Shown piece by piece: positions 11,396 to 22,900 of a stretch of 64,000 nt of DNA. The stretch's first letter is position 1, and each line of letters opens with the position of its first letter. Position numbers and translations under genes: made by a program. The notes under the pieces are model-generated. The model was not told the DNA's origin and did no database searches. It saw nothing but the letters and a program-made list of their open reading frames with translations. The stretch is from Hirudinaria manillensis. Taxonomy: Eukaryota; Annelida; Clitellata; Hirudinida; Hirudinidae. The DNA lies in contig CM067529.1 of the NCBI GenBank assembly GCA_034509925.1, positions 8,187,501-8,251,500 of the forward strand, in the 5' to 3' direction.

Positions 11396-12719
11396 TTAGA
11401 ACTTCTCGTAGGATACTCCAAAAGGTGCCATCCACGTCCAAGTTGAAACGTTTATCCTCGAAGGGAAAGGATCTGCAAACCTGGAAAAGTAACAGATTCG
11501 CGTTGTGACTTGAAAGTTCAAAGCCGTGCATGAACCTCTGTACATGGAGATGCATCTCATCAGACATTCTGTATTGCTTCTCACCACAACGTTTACAGTT
11601 GAATTCGACCAACCGATCCAAGAGTTCGAGATGCGACTATTTTTAAAAATCTGCCATTGCTTCACTGGTGAACTCTCTGCGAAAACATAAAATATGTGAT
11701 AAAATATGAAATTTATTTAAATAACGTATTTTATGTTATAAAATATATTATATAAAATATTTATAAAATATATTATATTACATTAAATATTTATAAAATA
11801 ATTTATATTATAATTCAATGGTAAATTTAAATTCATACAAGCATTTTATTTAGAAACAATTTCTAATTGGCAAATTACAAGTTGATTTAAATACTTATAA
11901 TTACTACATTAAAAACGGATTTCTGTACTTGATAAATGTCAATTATTATGTTTTACTAAATAAATAAATTTAATCTTTGTTTTATTAAATTAAATTAAAT
12001 TTATTTAAAGAATAACTCTAAAGTAAACATTGAAACCTTCCATAGCCATCCCGAGAACCTCCAATTCGCAAATGTTCAGGAAACCAGGTGAGTTCTCGTA
12101 TTGTTGCGCAATGAGATACCTGCCGATTGGGTATCCGTAAGCACAAAAGAAATCGAATCTGTCAATGCTCCCATCGCTGTTCATTGAAATTTTCCCGCAA
12201 TTGCTTCCAGGTCTCGGGGTGTACATTCTCGGATCTTTGTCAGTCATGGTTACGGTGGCATTGTACAAGCTGTTATGGGCCTTCAGACTTTTAATGACTG
12301 AAATTTTCAATTAAATTTAAATTAAATACACATTTAAAATCATATATTTAAAAGACAGATATTGAAACGAATTCTTAAATTAAACGAATTCCTGTTTTAC
12401 GTGAACTCCAGTAAGGCAATTTGAAGACCATTCTAGGTACGTAGTGGGACCTTCCAAAATCCACTGCAAACCAACTCGGCTCTCCGTGGGTCGTCGTATT
12501 CGACGAGATGAAACATTGGCTGTCAGCCGATTTGCTGGGGTTATACTGAATCCCGTCGATGACCAATTGAGGTACGGCTTTAGGAGAGTACAGGGGAGTA
12601 CTACTGAGAGCAGTTTTGTTCAAAGCGATGTTCAAAAAGATTGTTTCGCCATCTCGAATAAAATCGGAGATGAGCACACAAACTACAAGATGCCACATTT
12701 TGCGCAGTTTTTTTGGCAA
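11396..12719 (-). CDS. Secreted F5/8-type (fucolectin-like) plus PAN/Apple domain protein, copy A
   Basis: Three inferred exons on the minus strand: 12719-12401, 12297-12037 and 11676-11396, with reading phases that agree at both junctions. The protein starts with a signal peptide (MWHLVVCVLISDFIRDG) and continues into an F5/8/fucolectin fold: IALNKTALSSTPLYSPKAVP, then a VIDG turn, PSWFAVDFGRSHYVPRMVF, then the GRYL...LNICELEVLG C-terminal strand in exon 2. Exon 3 encodes a PAN/Apple-like module with the cysteines of SNTECLMRC...CTALNF...CYFS. Such proteins usually bind carbohydrate outside the cell, as in lectins and adhesion factors; the ligand is unknown. The last exon end is set by a stop and could differ if a weak GT in CYFSR is used. 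Confidence 0.75.
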
Positions 12720-12839
12720 TTTTTGAATTGAGGACTTAAATATGGAAAATTCAGTGAAATTTCAGTGAAAGATTTTACATTTCAACGTCTTAAAGTGAAA
12801 CTTTCTGTCAGTTTTCTTAAGTTATGCTGACATGTCAAC

Positions 12840-13120
12840 AAGTGCTCGTCAAAAGTCGGAAATATCAGAGAATACTTTCGAAAAAGATGGATTAAATTCT
12901 ATTTCACAGAATTTAAAAATTATTTATTGGCATTAAAATTAATTTTTGCTGTAAAGTCAGAATCGACTGCATCTGAATGCAGGAATGTTTCAAGCTTTGT
13001 ATTTATTTTCCAGCTAATATCATACCTAATAGGTCCGGCTCGACACGATACAATAAAATAAATTAACCTTATTAACTTTCAAGCAGGTTTCTGAGAAAGA
13101 TATGAGATAAAATATTTCCT
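12840..13120. other. Intergenic stretch upstream of the fucolectin/PAN gene
   Basis: A short plus-strand ORF starting at the codon for MSTSARQKSEISENTFEKDG is identical at its start in both duplicates, but the frame then differs (copy B runs on to 78 residues at 54153-54389). Left uncalled as a gene; it may be promoter-proximal non-coding DNA. Confidence 0.3.
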
Positions 13121-13129
13121 GAAAATAGT

Positions 13130-13350
13130 CCACCGTCTTGTTAAAACGTAGCATTCCACAATTCCCTGCATTTCTAGCCTACAGAACGCCTAGTCATCTC
13201 CTTCGCTTACGCCAAGAGAAATGTTCCACCAGTCACAGGCAGCATTTCTTCATCAACCGAATCATCAAACCCTGGAACTCACTACCATAAGATGTCATTA
13301 ATTCCTCAGCATTTTCTCAAACTTTTAAAAAAGTTTCTGCGTTTCATATT
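13130..13350 (+). mobile_element. Degenerate LINE reverse-transcriptase C-terminal remnant
   Basis: The conceptual plus-strand reading gives the ending typical of CR1/Jockey-type polymerase ORFs (HFFINRIIKPWNSLP followed by a DVINSSAF-like stretch and FKK), interrupted by a stop. It is shared with copy B (about 54465-54680), so it predates the duplication. It may be noise in the upstream DNA of the DRC10-like gene. Confidence 0.6.
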
Positions 13351-14195
13351 CAAACCTCAATAGCCTCCTCTCCATTAAGTGAATTTAATTTTCTGTTGAC
13401 ACCGTTAATTCTGTTTCACTATATTTTCTGTTGACAAATTCTATACAATTTTGCTGATAGTAATAAATGAAACTATCTTGATAACTTCCACCCAATTAAA
13501 CATCACCAATGAAAATACATTTGATTTTTAATGGGTTTTCATATTTTACGTGCCACCGACCCAATCCATCCGGGCACTCACCAACCTACCCAACGTATCC
13601 ACTCACCCAAGTGGTCATCGGATGATCCTTCATTTTGTTTAGAAAAATGAATAAAAATAAAATTATCAACTTCAGTCACTAGTCATAGCGTCTCAGTTAC
13701 GAAAACCTTAGTTGTGTGTAATGTGTAAACCACAGAATTTAAAATTATTTATTGCCATCAAAATTTACAATTGCAAAGCGTCGTAATATGTAACGTTCGT
13801 AACCCATCCTGTCCTTCGCTTTGTAGATGAGAGCTGGTTAAGAAATATCCTCAAATCCTATCTGGAAATATAAAGCAATCGAATGATTGGTTAACAATCT
13901 CCAAAATCAAATGGAATTCATCATATAAATGTTAATAAAAATTAATAAAAGGTGAATATAATTTTAATTAACGTAATTTAACAATTTAATGTAACTTAAA
14001 AATATTTTAAAATATCAAACGATCAAAGAAGCCGAAACTAAGCGCATCTAAGCCGACTCAGTGACGCCAAAAGAGACAAACCTTTCTCAAACGAATTAAA
14101 TTTTGAATTTCTCGACGTTGTAAACAAATCAACGAGGTGATTCAACGACGACTACTTATGCTGACTACATCGTCGTAGTCATCATCATAATCATC

Positions 14196-15935
14196 ATGTA
14201 TTCGAGGAAAGTATCGAAAAAGCATTCCCTAGACTTGTGTGACTCCGTTCCTCCATCATTCCCTGACAGCATTTCCAAGGATATATTGAGTCGTTACAAG
14301 TCCAAGAAGACCAAGAAATTGATAAATGCCTCGAAGATCATCAAAGATTTCGGAGAAGGAAACAAGAGCGTCTTCGGTGAACGGATCCTCGGATGTCTGA
14401 AAGAATCGACGAAAGATGCCAAGATTTTGTTCAACTTAAAGGCAGCCAACAGGAGTAACATGCCTCCCATAAATCAACAATTAGAAAATCTTCTCATTCA
14501 GTTCTACCGCATTTCAGACATACGCAACATCTTGATGGCACACGAAGTGATGCCACAGGCGACTGCAATCAAACGAGAGGAGACCGTCGAGTCTATCATT
14601 TCGGATGAATCTGTGGACAAAGTCATAAGCAGGACGAAAGTTTTTTTGGACGATTTCGTGGAATCGACGTGGGTTTCGTTGAACGTCGTTAAAGTATTCG
14701 ATTTTGTCGAGAACATTTCGAACGCGTATTCCAGAGAATTGTTTACTGACGGGGAAGATGTGGAAGGGAGCGATTACGATATCGAGATGAAAGATATCGT
14801 CTCTGTTGCTGTTAAAAGCACTTCTAAGGAAATGAATTTTAAATATGCAAGCGCTAAAAAATCAGAAGTGGTTAGCACGGGTCGACAATCTTCGAGTGAT
14901 GTGACAAAAGTCAATTTAAATTCTGTCGAGAAACTCCTGAAACTGAAGTGTCCGGACTGCAGGTACAACTTCATCAGCGACAAGAGCAAGACGTTTTTCG
15001 CCGTTTTGGACAACATGAGAGGCAATCAAGGTTTGTCGCACCAATATTTGTCCAATTTTCTGAGAACGCTTTTTAGGAAACTGAAACGCGATCCTCAGAT
15101 GGAGTACTTTCTTCTTAATAACGAAACGAACTTCAAAAACGCAACGGATTTCATAAGCGAGTTCGAGTGCTTGAAAAACATTTGCGAGAAGAAGTTAAGC
15201 ATGAATCCTGTGGAAGATTTTGCCAGGAAGATGTACATCAAGCATTCCGTCAGTAGAAGCATGGATTACAAAAAATTGTCGATCGTTCTTGAAAACGAAA
15301 AGAAAAGAGTTATTCGAGACAGAAGAAACAAACTGAAAGTACTGGATGAGAACATTCGACATTTCAGAATGGAAGCCGATATGGCACAGAAACTGCTCGC
15401 AGAAACGCTGTCTCGAATCAAAGACGAACACCGTTACCATCTGAAAGTGATGGAGTCAGAAATAGATGAGAAACTTTCAATTCGTGATCAAATCTCAATT
15501 CTCGAGAAATCGGTCATTCAGACGAGAAACGACAATTGGAGCAGAGAGAGCGAGTTGAGGGAGACCAAGTACAAGATCAACGAGGAAATCGAAGAGATGA
15601 AGAAAAAATTATACACTTCCTTTACTAAACTGGATTCTGAGATAGCAGATGCGGCCATGGACTTTGACAAGCAACAAATGGCCATGAAAGACATGGAAGA
15701 CAGGTATCATCCGCTCATCAAGGCGTTCCATAAAATACAAACGGAAGCTTTGGTGAAGCTGAACAAGGAAGAAGGTGCCATCAGAGATGCTGCACTCAAG
15801 AACACGTCTGCAATAAAAATCCAGAACTGGTGGAGAAGTTATCGCATAAAAAAGAAGGGTGCCGCAGGAAAGAAGAAACTCCAGTCTCTCGCTCGCCAAT
15901 CCGTCCGTCGTTCCGTCCGTCCTTCCGTTCGATAG
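14196..15935 (+). CDS. DRC10: DRC10 (IQCD)-like dynein regulatory complex protein, copy A paralogue
   Basis: Intronless ORF of 579 residues with the DRC10 layout: an N-terminal helix (about 60-85, FGERILGCLKESTKDAKILF), a CxxC-like pair (KCPDCRYNF, about 250), the conserved NPVEDFARKMYIKHSV segment (about 335-350), a long coiled coil (about 365-535), an IQ-like motif (AIKIQNWWRSYRIKKK, about 545-560) and a basic tail. The tail ends in Arg-rich residues encoded by a CCGTCCNT minisatellite. It probably acts as an axonemal nexin-link subunit. The start codon sits in a run of CAT units at the 5' end and matches copy B (55553-57340). The 9078 gene is a much older paralogue. Confidence 0.82.
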   Translation: MYSRKVSKKHSLDLCDSVPPSFPDSISKDILSRYKSKKTKKLINASKIIKDFGEGNKSVFGERILGCLKESTKDAKILFNLKAANRSNMPPINQQLENLLIQFYRISDIRNILMAHEVMPQATAIKREETVESIISDESVDKVISRTKVFLDDFVESTWVSLNVVKVFDFVENISNAYSRELFTDGEDVEGSDYDIEMKDIVSVAVKSTSKEMNFKYASAKKSEVVSTGRQSSSDVTKVNLNSVEKLLKLKCPDCRYNFISDKSKTFFAVLDNMRGNQGLSHQYLSNFLRTLFRKLKRDPQMEYFLLNNETNFKNATDFISEFECLKNICEKKLSMNPVEDFARKMYIKHSVSRSMDYKKLSIVLENEKKRVIRDRRNKLKVLDENIRHFRMEADMAQKLLAETLSRIKDEHRYHLKVMESEIDEKLSIRDQISILEKSVIQTRNDNWSRESELRETKYKINEEIEEMKKKLYTSFTKLDSEIADAAMDFDKQQMAMKDMEDRYHPLIKAFHKIQTEALVKLNKEEGAIRDAALKNTSAIKIQNWWRSYRIKKKGAAGKKKLQSLARQSVRRSVRPSVR

Positions 15936-16350
15936 AAAGTTTTCATTGGAGGTTGTTAATCAAAATGATGTCTTATTTAACTGTTAATTAATTGTTTGTT
16001 TATTTGTGAAGTTTAAGATATTATTAGTTTAAGATAGGTCAAAAATTGCTTTTGTCCGAGAAAAGGTCTTTTGTTATTGTTATTGTATCAGAGTATGTTA
16101 TTGAAAACTTACTGATTTCACTTCTTTAAGTTTCTTTCGTCTCAGTGGTTGTTCTGATTAAGAACTGAACGATAAAATGAGACTATGGCACTTTAAATAA
16201 ACATTTAATTAACTTAATTAGCTTATTTTAGCAGTTCAGTTATGTTAATCATTTCAATGTTTCACGTAACTTGCGAAGTTGTTAATAAAATTGTACAATT
16301 ACATTTGATAATTAGTATTACAATTTCTTGCATTTCGTTTTCCTATTTCG

Positions 16351-16351
16351 A

Positions 16352-16386
<35 letters not shown>

Positions 16387-16387
16387 T
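16351..16387. repeat. (AAT)n microsatellite at the right edge of copy A and 5' junction of an R2-type LINE
   Basis: About 11 AAT units, then AACAATAA, after which LINE sequence starts (CCGGCTCGAGCGG). In copy B the same flank runs into an AAT tract (57750-57772) and then into unrelated DNA, so this tract is both the duplication edge and the likely LINE target. Confidence 0.85.
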
Positions 16388-18880
16388 AACCGGCTCGAGC
16401 GGTTGACCGGTACGGACGAAATTTCGTGTGCTCGTTACAAATTACTGCTTTTGCTTAACGTAACGATTTTTTGCTTCGAAATCTGGTCAATTTGTGTCCC
16501 CTACCAATCTTTTCCTGGCTGGTGAGCATAATTTCTGGAAAAAGGGGAAAATAAAGCTGTGAATTATAAACAACAGTTTCGTCGATTGTCTAGTCATTTA
16601 GTTGATAGGACTTCACAGTTTGCAAAGGCTTTCAAGTTAGTTCGTTCAATTTGTTGGTTTTGGTTGAAATATGGAAGACATTCAGTCCAGAGGAAAATTG
16701 TTAATTAGAACGTTACGTTCGAGAAATGTGTACGACGACAGTCTCCATTGTTCGAATATTGAGAGCGTACAACAAGAATGTCCGCCAAGAAAGTGCGAAT
16801 TCTGCGGCTCCGAATTCAAAACAGAGTGAGGGCTAAAAATTCATCAAAACCATGCCCATCCAGTTGAATATCACAGAGATAAGGCCGGAAAAAGCTACTC
16901 CAAGTGTCGCTGGTCGGAAGAAGAATCTCATATGCTTGCAAAAATTGAAGTTGAATTAAAGCAGGAAGGTTACAAGAATGTAAACATTGAAGCTCAAAAA
17001 AGATTTCAACATCGATCCTTGGCAGCCATCAGGAGCCATAGACGCCAATCGTCTTACCGAAAGATTTTGAGGGCTCAGTCTGGTGATACGAACAATAGAG
17101 AGGTTACGGAATCAAGTGAGGAAAATAACGAAGGAGATTGTCCAGCCATTCCTTCCGTAAATGATGATGATGATGAGCGATGGGAAAACATTGCCAGAGC
17201 AGAGTTGAGTTTGAACTCATTAGAAAAGAAGACAATCAATCTGGCCATACACAGAATCGTGCCTCAATTTTCAATTAAATCAATTCGGAAAATCAGAAAT
17301 AAACCCAGTTATCGCCAATTTCTTAACGACATCGTGATGCAAGAAATAACTTCAAAAACAAAAGAAATAAAAGCTCCTTGTTCCTTCGATCCAGTGAAAG
17401 ACACGGTAAACAGTGAGATCAAATTACAACAATTCATTCTGAATCGCTATGAATGCATCCATCTTTCTAGCGAAGAACTGTCCCTTGCTGCTCCGCAATT
17501 CAACAGACAAGACCACACAGCAGGAGCTAATTGACAAAGAATATAGCAAGTGGACAGAAAATCTTCTCCCTTCAATAACCCGTAAACAATTCATCCAAAA
17601 GACTTCGAAACGACCAACACAAAAGAAAAGTACAAAACCAAACAATGCCAAAGGTCGAATGTTCGTGAAAGCAAAGACTAGGCTCAGCAAAAAAGAACTG
17701 AGAACCATTGAAAGACAGAGACAAAGGAAAGTAATTCAAGATTTGTTCAGGAAAAATCCAGCAGCAGGGGCACGGGCAGTGTTGGCAGAGGAATTCAAAG
17801 AAAAGTCAAAGGCAACTCCAGGAAAAGAACTGATCGATTATTGGGAGCAGGTCTTCTCAAAAAAGTCAGTTGAAGACGATAGACCAGTGACAGTTGTTGG
17901 CGGAACTCTGTATGATTTAGAATTGCCAGTCACCAGCGATGAGGTGAATTCTGCTATTAGAGGTCTCCGAGATGCTGCGCCAGGACACGACAAATTAAAG
18001 AAAGATCACATACAAGGGATCAAGAACATTGACTTTGCAGTTCACATGTCACTGTGGCTGTTAACTGGTTTGCCCCCGTCTTCATTCAAAATTGGGATCG
18101 TCACATGCATTCCAAAAATAAGTGGAGCCACCAACCTAAGCGAGTTCAGACCCATCACAGTGAGCCCAATCATTGGTCGACTGTTTCATAGGATCCTGAA
18201 CAGACGGATGATCTCCTTCTTGCCGTTGTCTCCGCGCCAAAAAGCGTTTCGTCAAGGAGATGGTCTGGCCGATAATATATGGTTGGTGAAGTCACTCATC
18301 AAGAAAAAGAAGCAGGAACTGAAAAAGTTAAATTTGACTTTCGTAGACGTATCCAAAGCGTTTGATTCAGTTTCTCATCAATCAATCATGAGAGCTGCTT
18401 CTCGACTCGGGGCGCCTCCATTGTTTATCAATTACTTGACAGAACTGTACAGAAATAGTTGGGTTCAAATCAAGACTGCAGACGGAATTAGTAATCGCAT
18501 TCAAGTGGGCAGAGGCGTCAAGCAAGGAGATCCAATGTCTCCTATGCTTTTCAATGCCGTTATTGACATGGTCCTTAGCGAAGTGGACAAGTCAATCGGC
18601 GAGTCAATCAACAGGAGACGCTGAGTCCAAAATAAAATGCAACTACGTTGCCTTTGCTGACGACCTCTTGCTGATGTCTACAACAGACGTTGGAATGCAG
18701 ATGATGCTTCAACAACTTGAAGGAGGAATGTCTAAGGTGGGATTAGCGATGAATCCAATCAAGTGCGCATCTCTTCGCACCGAGATAAACATCGCAAAAA
18801 GATCGTGGATTGTTAATCCGGAACCATATCTTGAAGTTCAACACACGAAAATCACTGCACTAAATATCATTTGAAATTCC
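16388..18880 (+). mobile_element. R2-type LINE, degenerate, 3' end not recognisable
   Basis: N-terminal nucleic-acid-binding region: a C2H2 finger (CEFCGSEF...HQNHAH, about 16790-16865, with an in-frame TGA) followed by a Myb-like segment (RWSEEESHMLAKIEVELKQE). The reverse transcriptase is in a shifted frame (17449-18624), showing PITVSPIIGRLFHRIL, FVDVSKAFDSVSH and GVKQGDPMSPMLF; the FADDLLLM catalytic motif follows after another shift (18554-18874). This order is characteristic of R2/NeSL-clade LINEs. No ribosomal DNA target is present. The thumb and endonuclease regions are missing or too eroded to see. Confidence 0.85.
17449..18624 (+). pseudogene. R2-type reverse transcriptase ORF (frameshifted)
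   Basis: The longest uninterrupted part of the LINE polyprotein (391 residues) covers RT motifs 0 to B. It ends prematurely just before the FADD motif because of a frameshift near 18610. It belongs to the element at 16388-18880 and is unlikely to give an active enzyme. Confidence 0.85.
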
Positions 18881-19900
18881 TAGAGGACTTGTATGGTTCT
18901 TCAAAGATTGTTGATTTGCAAAGGAAAATAAATTACGATCTAGTAAAGGACAATAGTCGTTCAGATTCTAGCATCATGCCAGAGATCCAAACATAATCTC
19001 AAGACACTGCACAGATTTCAACATATGCAACAACCCAGATGGGCTCCTGCAATAGTTTTCAAGAAATTAGTAACCACAAATTTCCCACCTCACAGTGTAG
19101 TAGAAACACCCAAAAATTATCAAAAGCAGTGCATTGGCAAGCTCTAGTGTTTTGATTGCACGAATTTTCATTTTTGAGATACAGGTTTGTTTCGAGTTTT
19201 GTACAGCTCTTGTTTTTTGAATCATTGTTTCAAGGCAGTTGCCATGTAGTCGTTCCCAAATACAAGAGATTATTATTGTCCTACAGATTCAGTGACAGTA
19301 CATTTCATGTTGGAAGTTACATCAACTTGATGAGAGACAGCACAAGTCCAATATAGTCAAACAATCAATATAAACAACATCCTAAAGCTATGACTTCCAT
19401 CAGTTTGGATCCATAACAATGGATCTTGTTGAATCATGCTGGCCATGTACCTCCTCACACATATGCCACTGGTTGAGAACACAATCAGAACAATAATCCA
19501 GCATTTACCAAATGTTTAGTTTATGAACCTCGGCAATGCTGAATTTGTACATATAAATCACAACCAGAACTACAAGATTGATTCAACTTTCCAGGAAATT
19601 TTATAGTAAACCCAAATAATCAGGATCATCCTATATTTCTATTGATCCTTCTTGCTTTCACAGATTCTTAACCTACAATTGAAGTCTGTATACACCAAGC
19701 ATTGATTTAGGATTGTCTCAAAACCCTGTAACATGATAAAGTAATATATTTTAAAACGATGAGGAGTAGAAATTCATCATGCCTGGTTCAAGAAGTTCAA
19801 AGTTAATGTCTATCATTAGGACTAATGGAAATAAATTAGTCCAAAACCTTGCATTTAGATAAATGCCAAGGGTTTATTATTAAAAATTATTTAAAAAAAT
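18881..19900. other. Spacer between LINE and atlastin-like gene
   Basis: No gene supported. It may hold eroded LINE 3' sequence, or missing last exons of the atlastin-like gene, but no membrane-hairpin coding stretch could be recognised on the minus strand. Confidence 0.45.
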
Positions 19901-19913
19901 TCCTTCATTATTA

Positions 19914-22900
19914 GGGAAAAAGGCTGTAGCCTGAATGAAACACAAACTCAAAAACAACAGCAAAAGTAACCTCTCTAAAAAGTAATTCCTTCTTGTAATT
20001 ATCATATAATCTGTTGAGTTTGCCTTTCACTGTTTCCTCATAATTTCTACTTTCTTTGTCCATTAATGAAGATCTGATGATATCAATGAAATACAATTTT
20101 CCTTAAACAGATTTGAATTATTCATAACATAACAATGGGTTGTGGCATTATATAAGGCACTTTTTGGTCATTGGATTCAATAAATGAATTATTATGTGGC
20201 TGTTCACCAAATATCACATCTTACCTCCAAACTTCCAATGCAATTTTGTAACTCTTTTCATGATGTGAATGGAAGAAGTTATAATCCAAATAAGGTGCTT
20301 GATCTTTCACGACATAATACAGCTGTTGGCAATTAGAAGTTATTTCCTAAAATTTGTGTTCAAAATGATGACATCATTATAATCATCACCATCTAACCTT
20401 ATCCATTTCTCTCCTGTACATAATTTCAGCTTGAGCAATAGAAGCTGCATTATCTGCTTCATTTGTAGCCTTTGTTTGAATATCAATTAACAAAACAATA
20501 TCAATAAACCGATTTATTTCATCAATTTGTTAATAAAAACAGTAATCACCTTCATGAAAGCTTCAGGCTCTGGAATTTTTTCTTCAGTTTCTTTAAAAAG
20601 TTTACAGTAAGCCTGTTGGTTTAATAATTTATTACTATTTTCTTGTTATTGATCAAAAACCTTAAGCAATCACTTCACAATCCAACTAGATAATGTTTTT
20701 AATGAATTAATTTAATTTATGTTTAAAATAATTTATTTTAAATTCATTAAAAATACACCTGCAAAGATATAATTCAATACCATGCCTCCTTTTTGCAAGT
20801 TACAGTTATTAATAACGTTAATATTAAAGCCAGTGCTTATTGACAACATTCATATAGATTCAATGAAATGAATTATCCTAACAAAATCCATAAATGTGTT
20901 CGCAGATAGAAATTCTAGCAAAATAATTGATATATATTCGGACATGTTCTTAAGCATCATCACCTTGATGTACTCGAACATCTGCCTTCCATTCATTTCT
21001 TTGCCAAATATTACCCTCCCACAAATTGAATTGACCAGGATCTCTATAAAATCCTCAAGATGTACCTTGAAGTCTGGATTGATACCTGGAATACATTGAT
21101 TATCATCCAACAATATTCTATTTAGTAATTCACTTCTCATTTAAATTTCTAATTGTTAATCTGTTCTTATTAAATCACGTCAAGTGTTATAACCCTCATC
21201 TGACAGACACCCATGAAATGCTTCACTCTTAACACGACTGCCAGGATCTGGCATAAGGCTGCAGTATAGGGGCTTAACTAATGTTGGCAGAACAAGCGTA
21301 CTTCTCGGACACCTCTGAGGAAGAATTGTTAAAGTAAATAAAATAAAAAACTAATATAAATATTGTTGTGTTGGTAATTCTTTAATTAGAATTAATTTTC
21401 ACAGAATGTACAACCCACAAAAAACTATAATATCTTCAACAAATATTCATTAATCACATTACATTAATTACTAAATTTATTAGTAAAATCATAATCTTTT
21501 AAACCTTAATAGCATGATAGAATAAATCTGCACCAGCCCATAGTCCATAAGAATACCTTTCGTCAGACCAGTCTCGCATGATAACATACAAACCCTGCAA
21601 AGTAATTTTAAAATAACTGCATTTCCATATGTTTAAAAATGAAAGAGTTATTAGTTAATCAATAACAAAGGATGCAACACGTGCCTAGAAGTCAACCAAA
21701 CCCAACTAATTCATAAATTCAAACTGTTGGTGCAGCAGCAATGTCTTACCCAATATATCACTTTGGGAAAACCAAGGCAAGATAGATTGTATATCAACAA
21801 AAAACACTAGAACAAGTTCATAAAAAGGTCTAAAAATGTTAAAAATTGGTTAGCAGATTTCATTTTGGTTGAGTCCTGGAAATTGAAATATAAGTCCCAG
21901 TTTGCATATATTAAGTACAATGTGAAGAAGCCAATGAGAGCTTTCGCAGTCGTTCCAATCCAGGCAGCAGCGACCAGCATAACAAGGCCAACGAGTGCCA
22001 CTCATAGTCATCAGTAAATGTTGGATGCAGAAGGACAACACAGACAGGGACATCAGGTGATCAACCAGATGCGTTCCACCCCCAAAAACGTAAGGGGATT
22101 CAAAGTGTCAAAACGTTTGAAGACAGGGGAAACTCCTGATGATCCCTGTTGGAGCTCCAAGGCAGAATAATAAGAAACACCAGAGCAAGCTTAATAAAAG
22201 AGTAAAAAAAACAAGGGCCATCCTAATGAAAGTTTGAATGTATACCCTCTCTACATCTATCAGCATGCAACAGAACTTTGTTGTGAAAAGAGTCATTAGT
22301 AATTGCATAAGTTGAATGTGCCACATCCTCTAAAGTGTCATTACTTTCATAAGCATCTAAACAAAAACATACCTGGAAAATACTACGATTTTCTGTATAA
22401 GTCTTCTTTGCCAGAGTGTTATAATCAATCATATGCTTTAAAGAAATTAAAGGAAATTTATTATTTAAAATGGTTGAGTTCATTAAGGAATACAATCTTA
22501 AATCTTCTAAATCTTGTCATTTGAGTGGCTCAATTATTACTTGAAAGTAATTTTACAATCCTTATGACACTTTTAAAATAAATTATGTTAAATATTATTA
22601 GAATTATCTATATTCTGTTGTCTGTTAATAAAAAAATCTACAAACAATTTTATAGATAAAATAGAAAATTAAGCATGTTCTTGATAAGAAATAGACATAA
22701 AGAACTATTAATATAATATTATATTCTAAGTAACAGTAATCATCTCATATAATAACAATTTTAAATAATTTGCAAGTTAATTCAAAAACCTCGAAATTCT
22801 TTAGCAAATTATCAATATTTGCAGGGCTCCAGATCAGCCCAGAAGCAATAATATTGCTTAAGAGGAACATCTTCTGAGACTCTAATGTTGACAATGTCTT

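Noticed and set aside
15609-15899. Minus-strand ORFs conserved in both DRC10-like copies (also 56966-57256)
   Set aside because: Their conservation comes from the plus-strand coding sequence.
16388-18880. R2 element as evidence for nearby 28S rDNA
   Set aside because: No rRNA sequence was recognised; the flank is an AAT microsatellite.
21807-22053. Hydrophobic ORF as the missing atlastin membrane hairpin
   Set aside because: The segment matches the dispersed tail repeat, lies in the wrong exon order and has no fitting splice sites.
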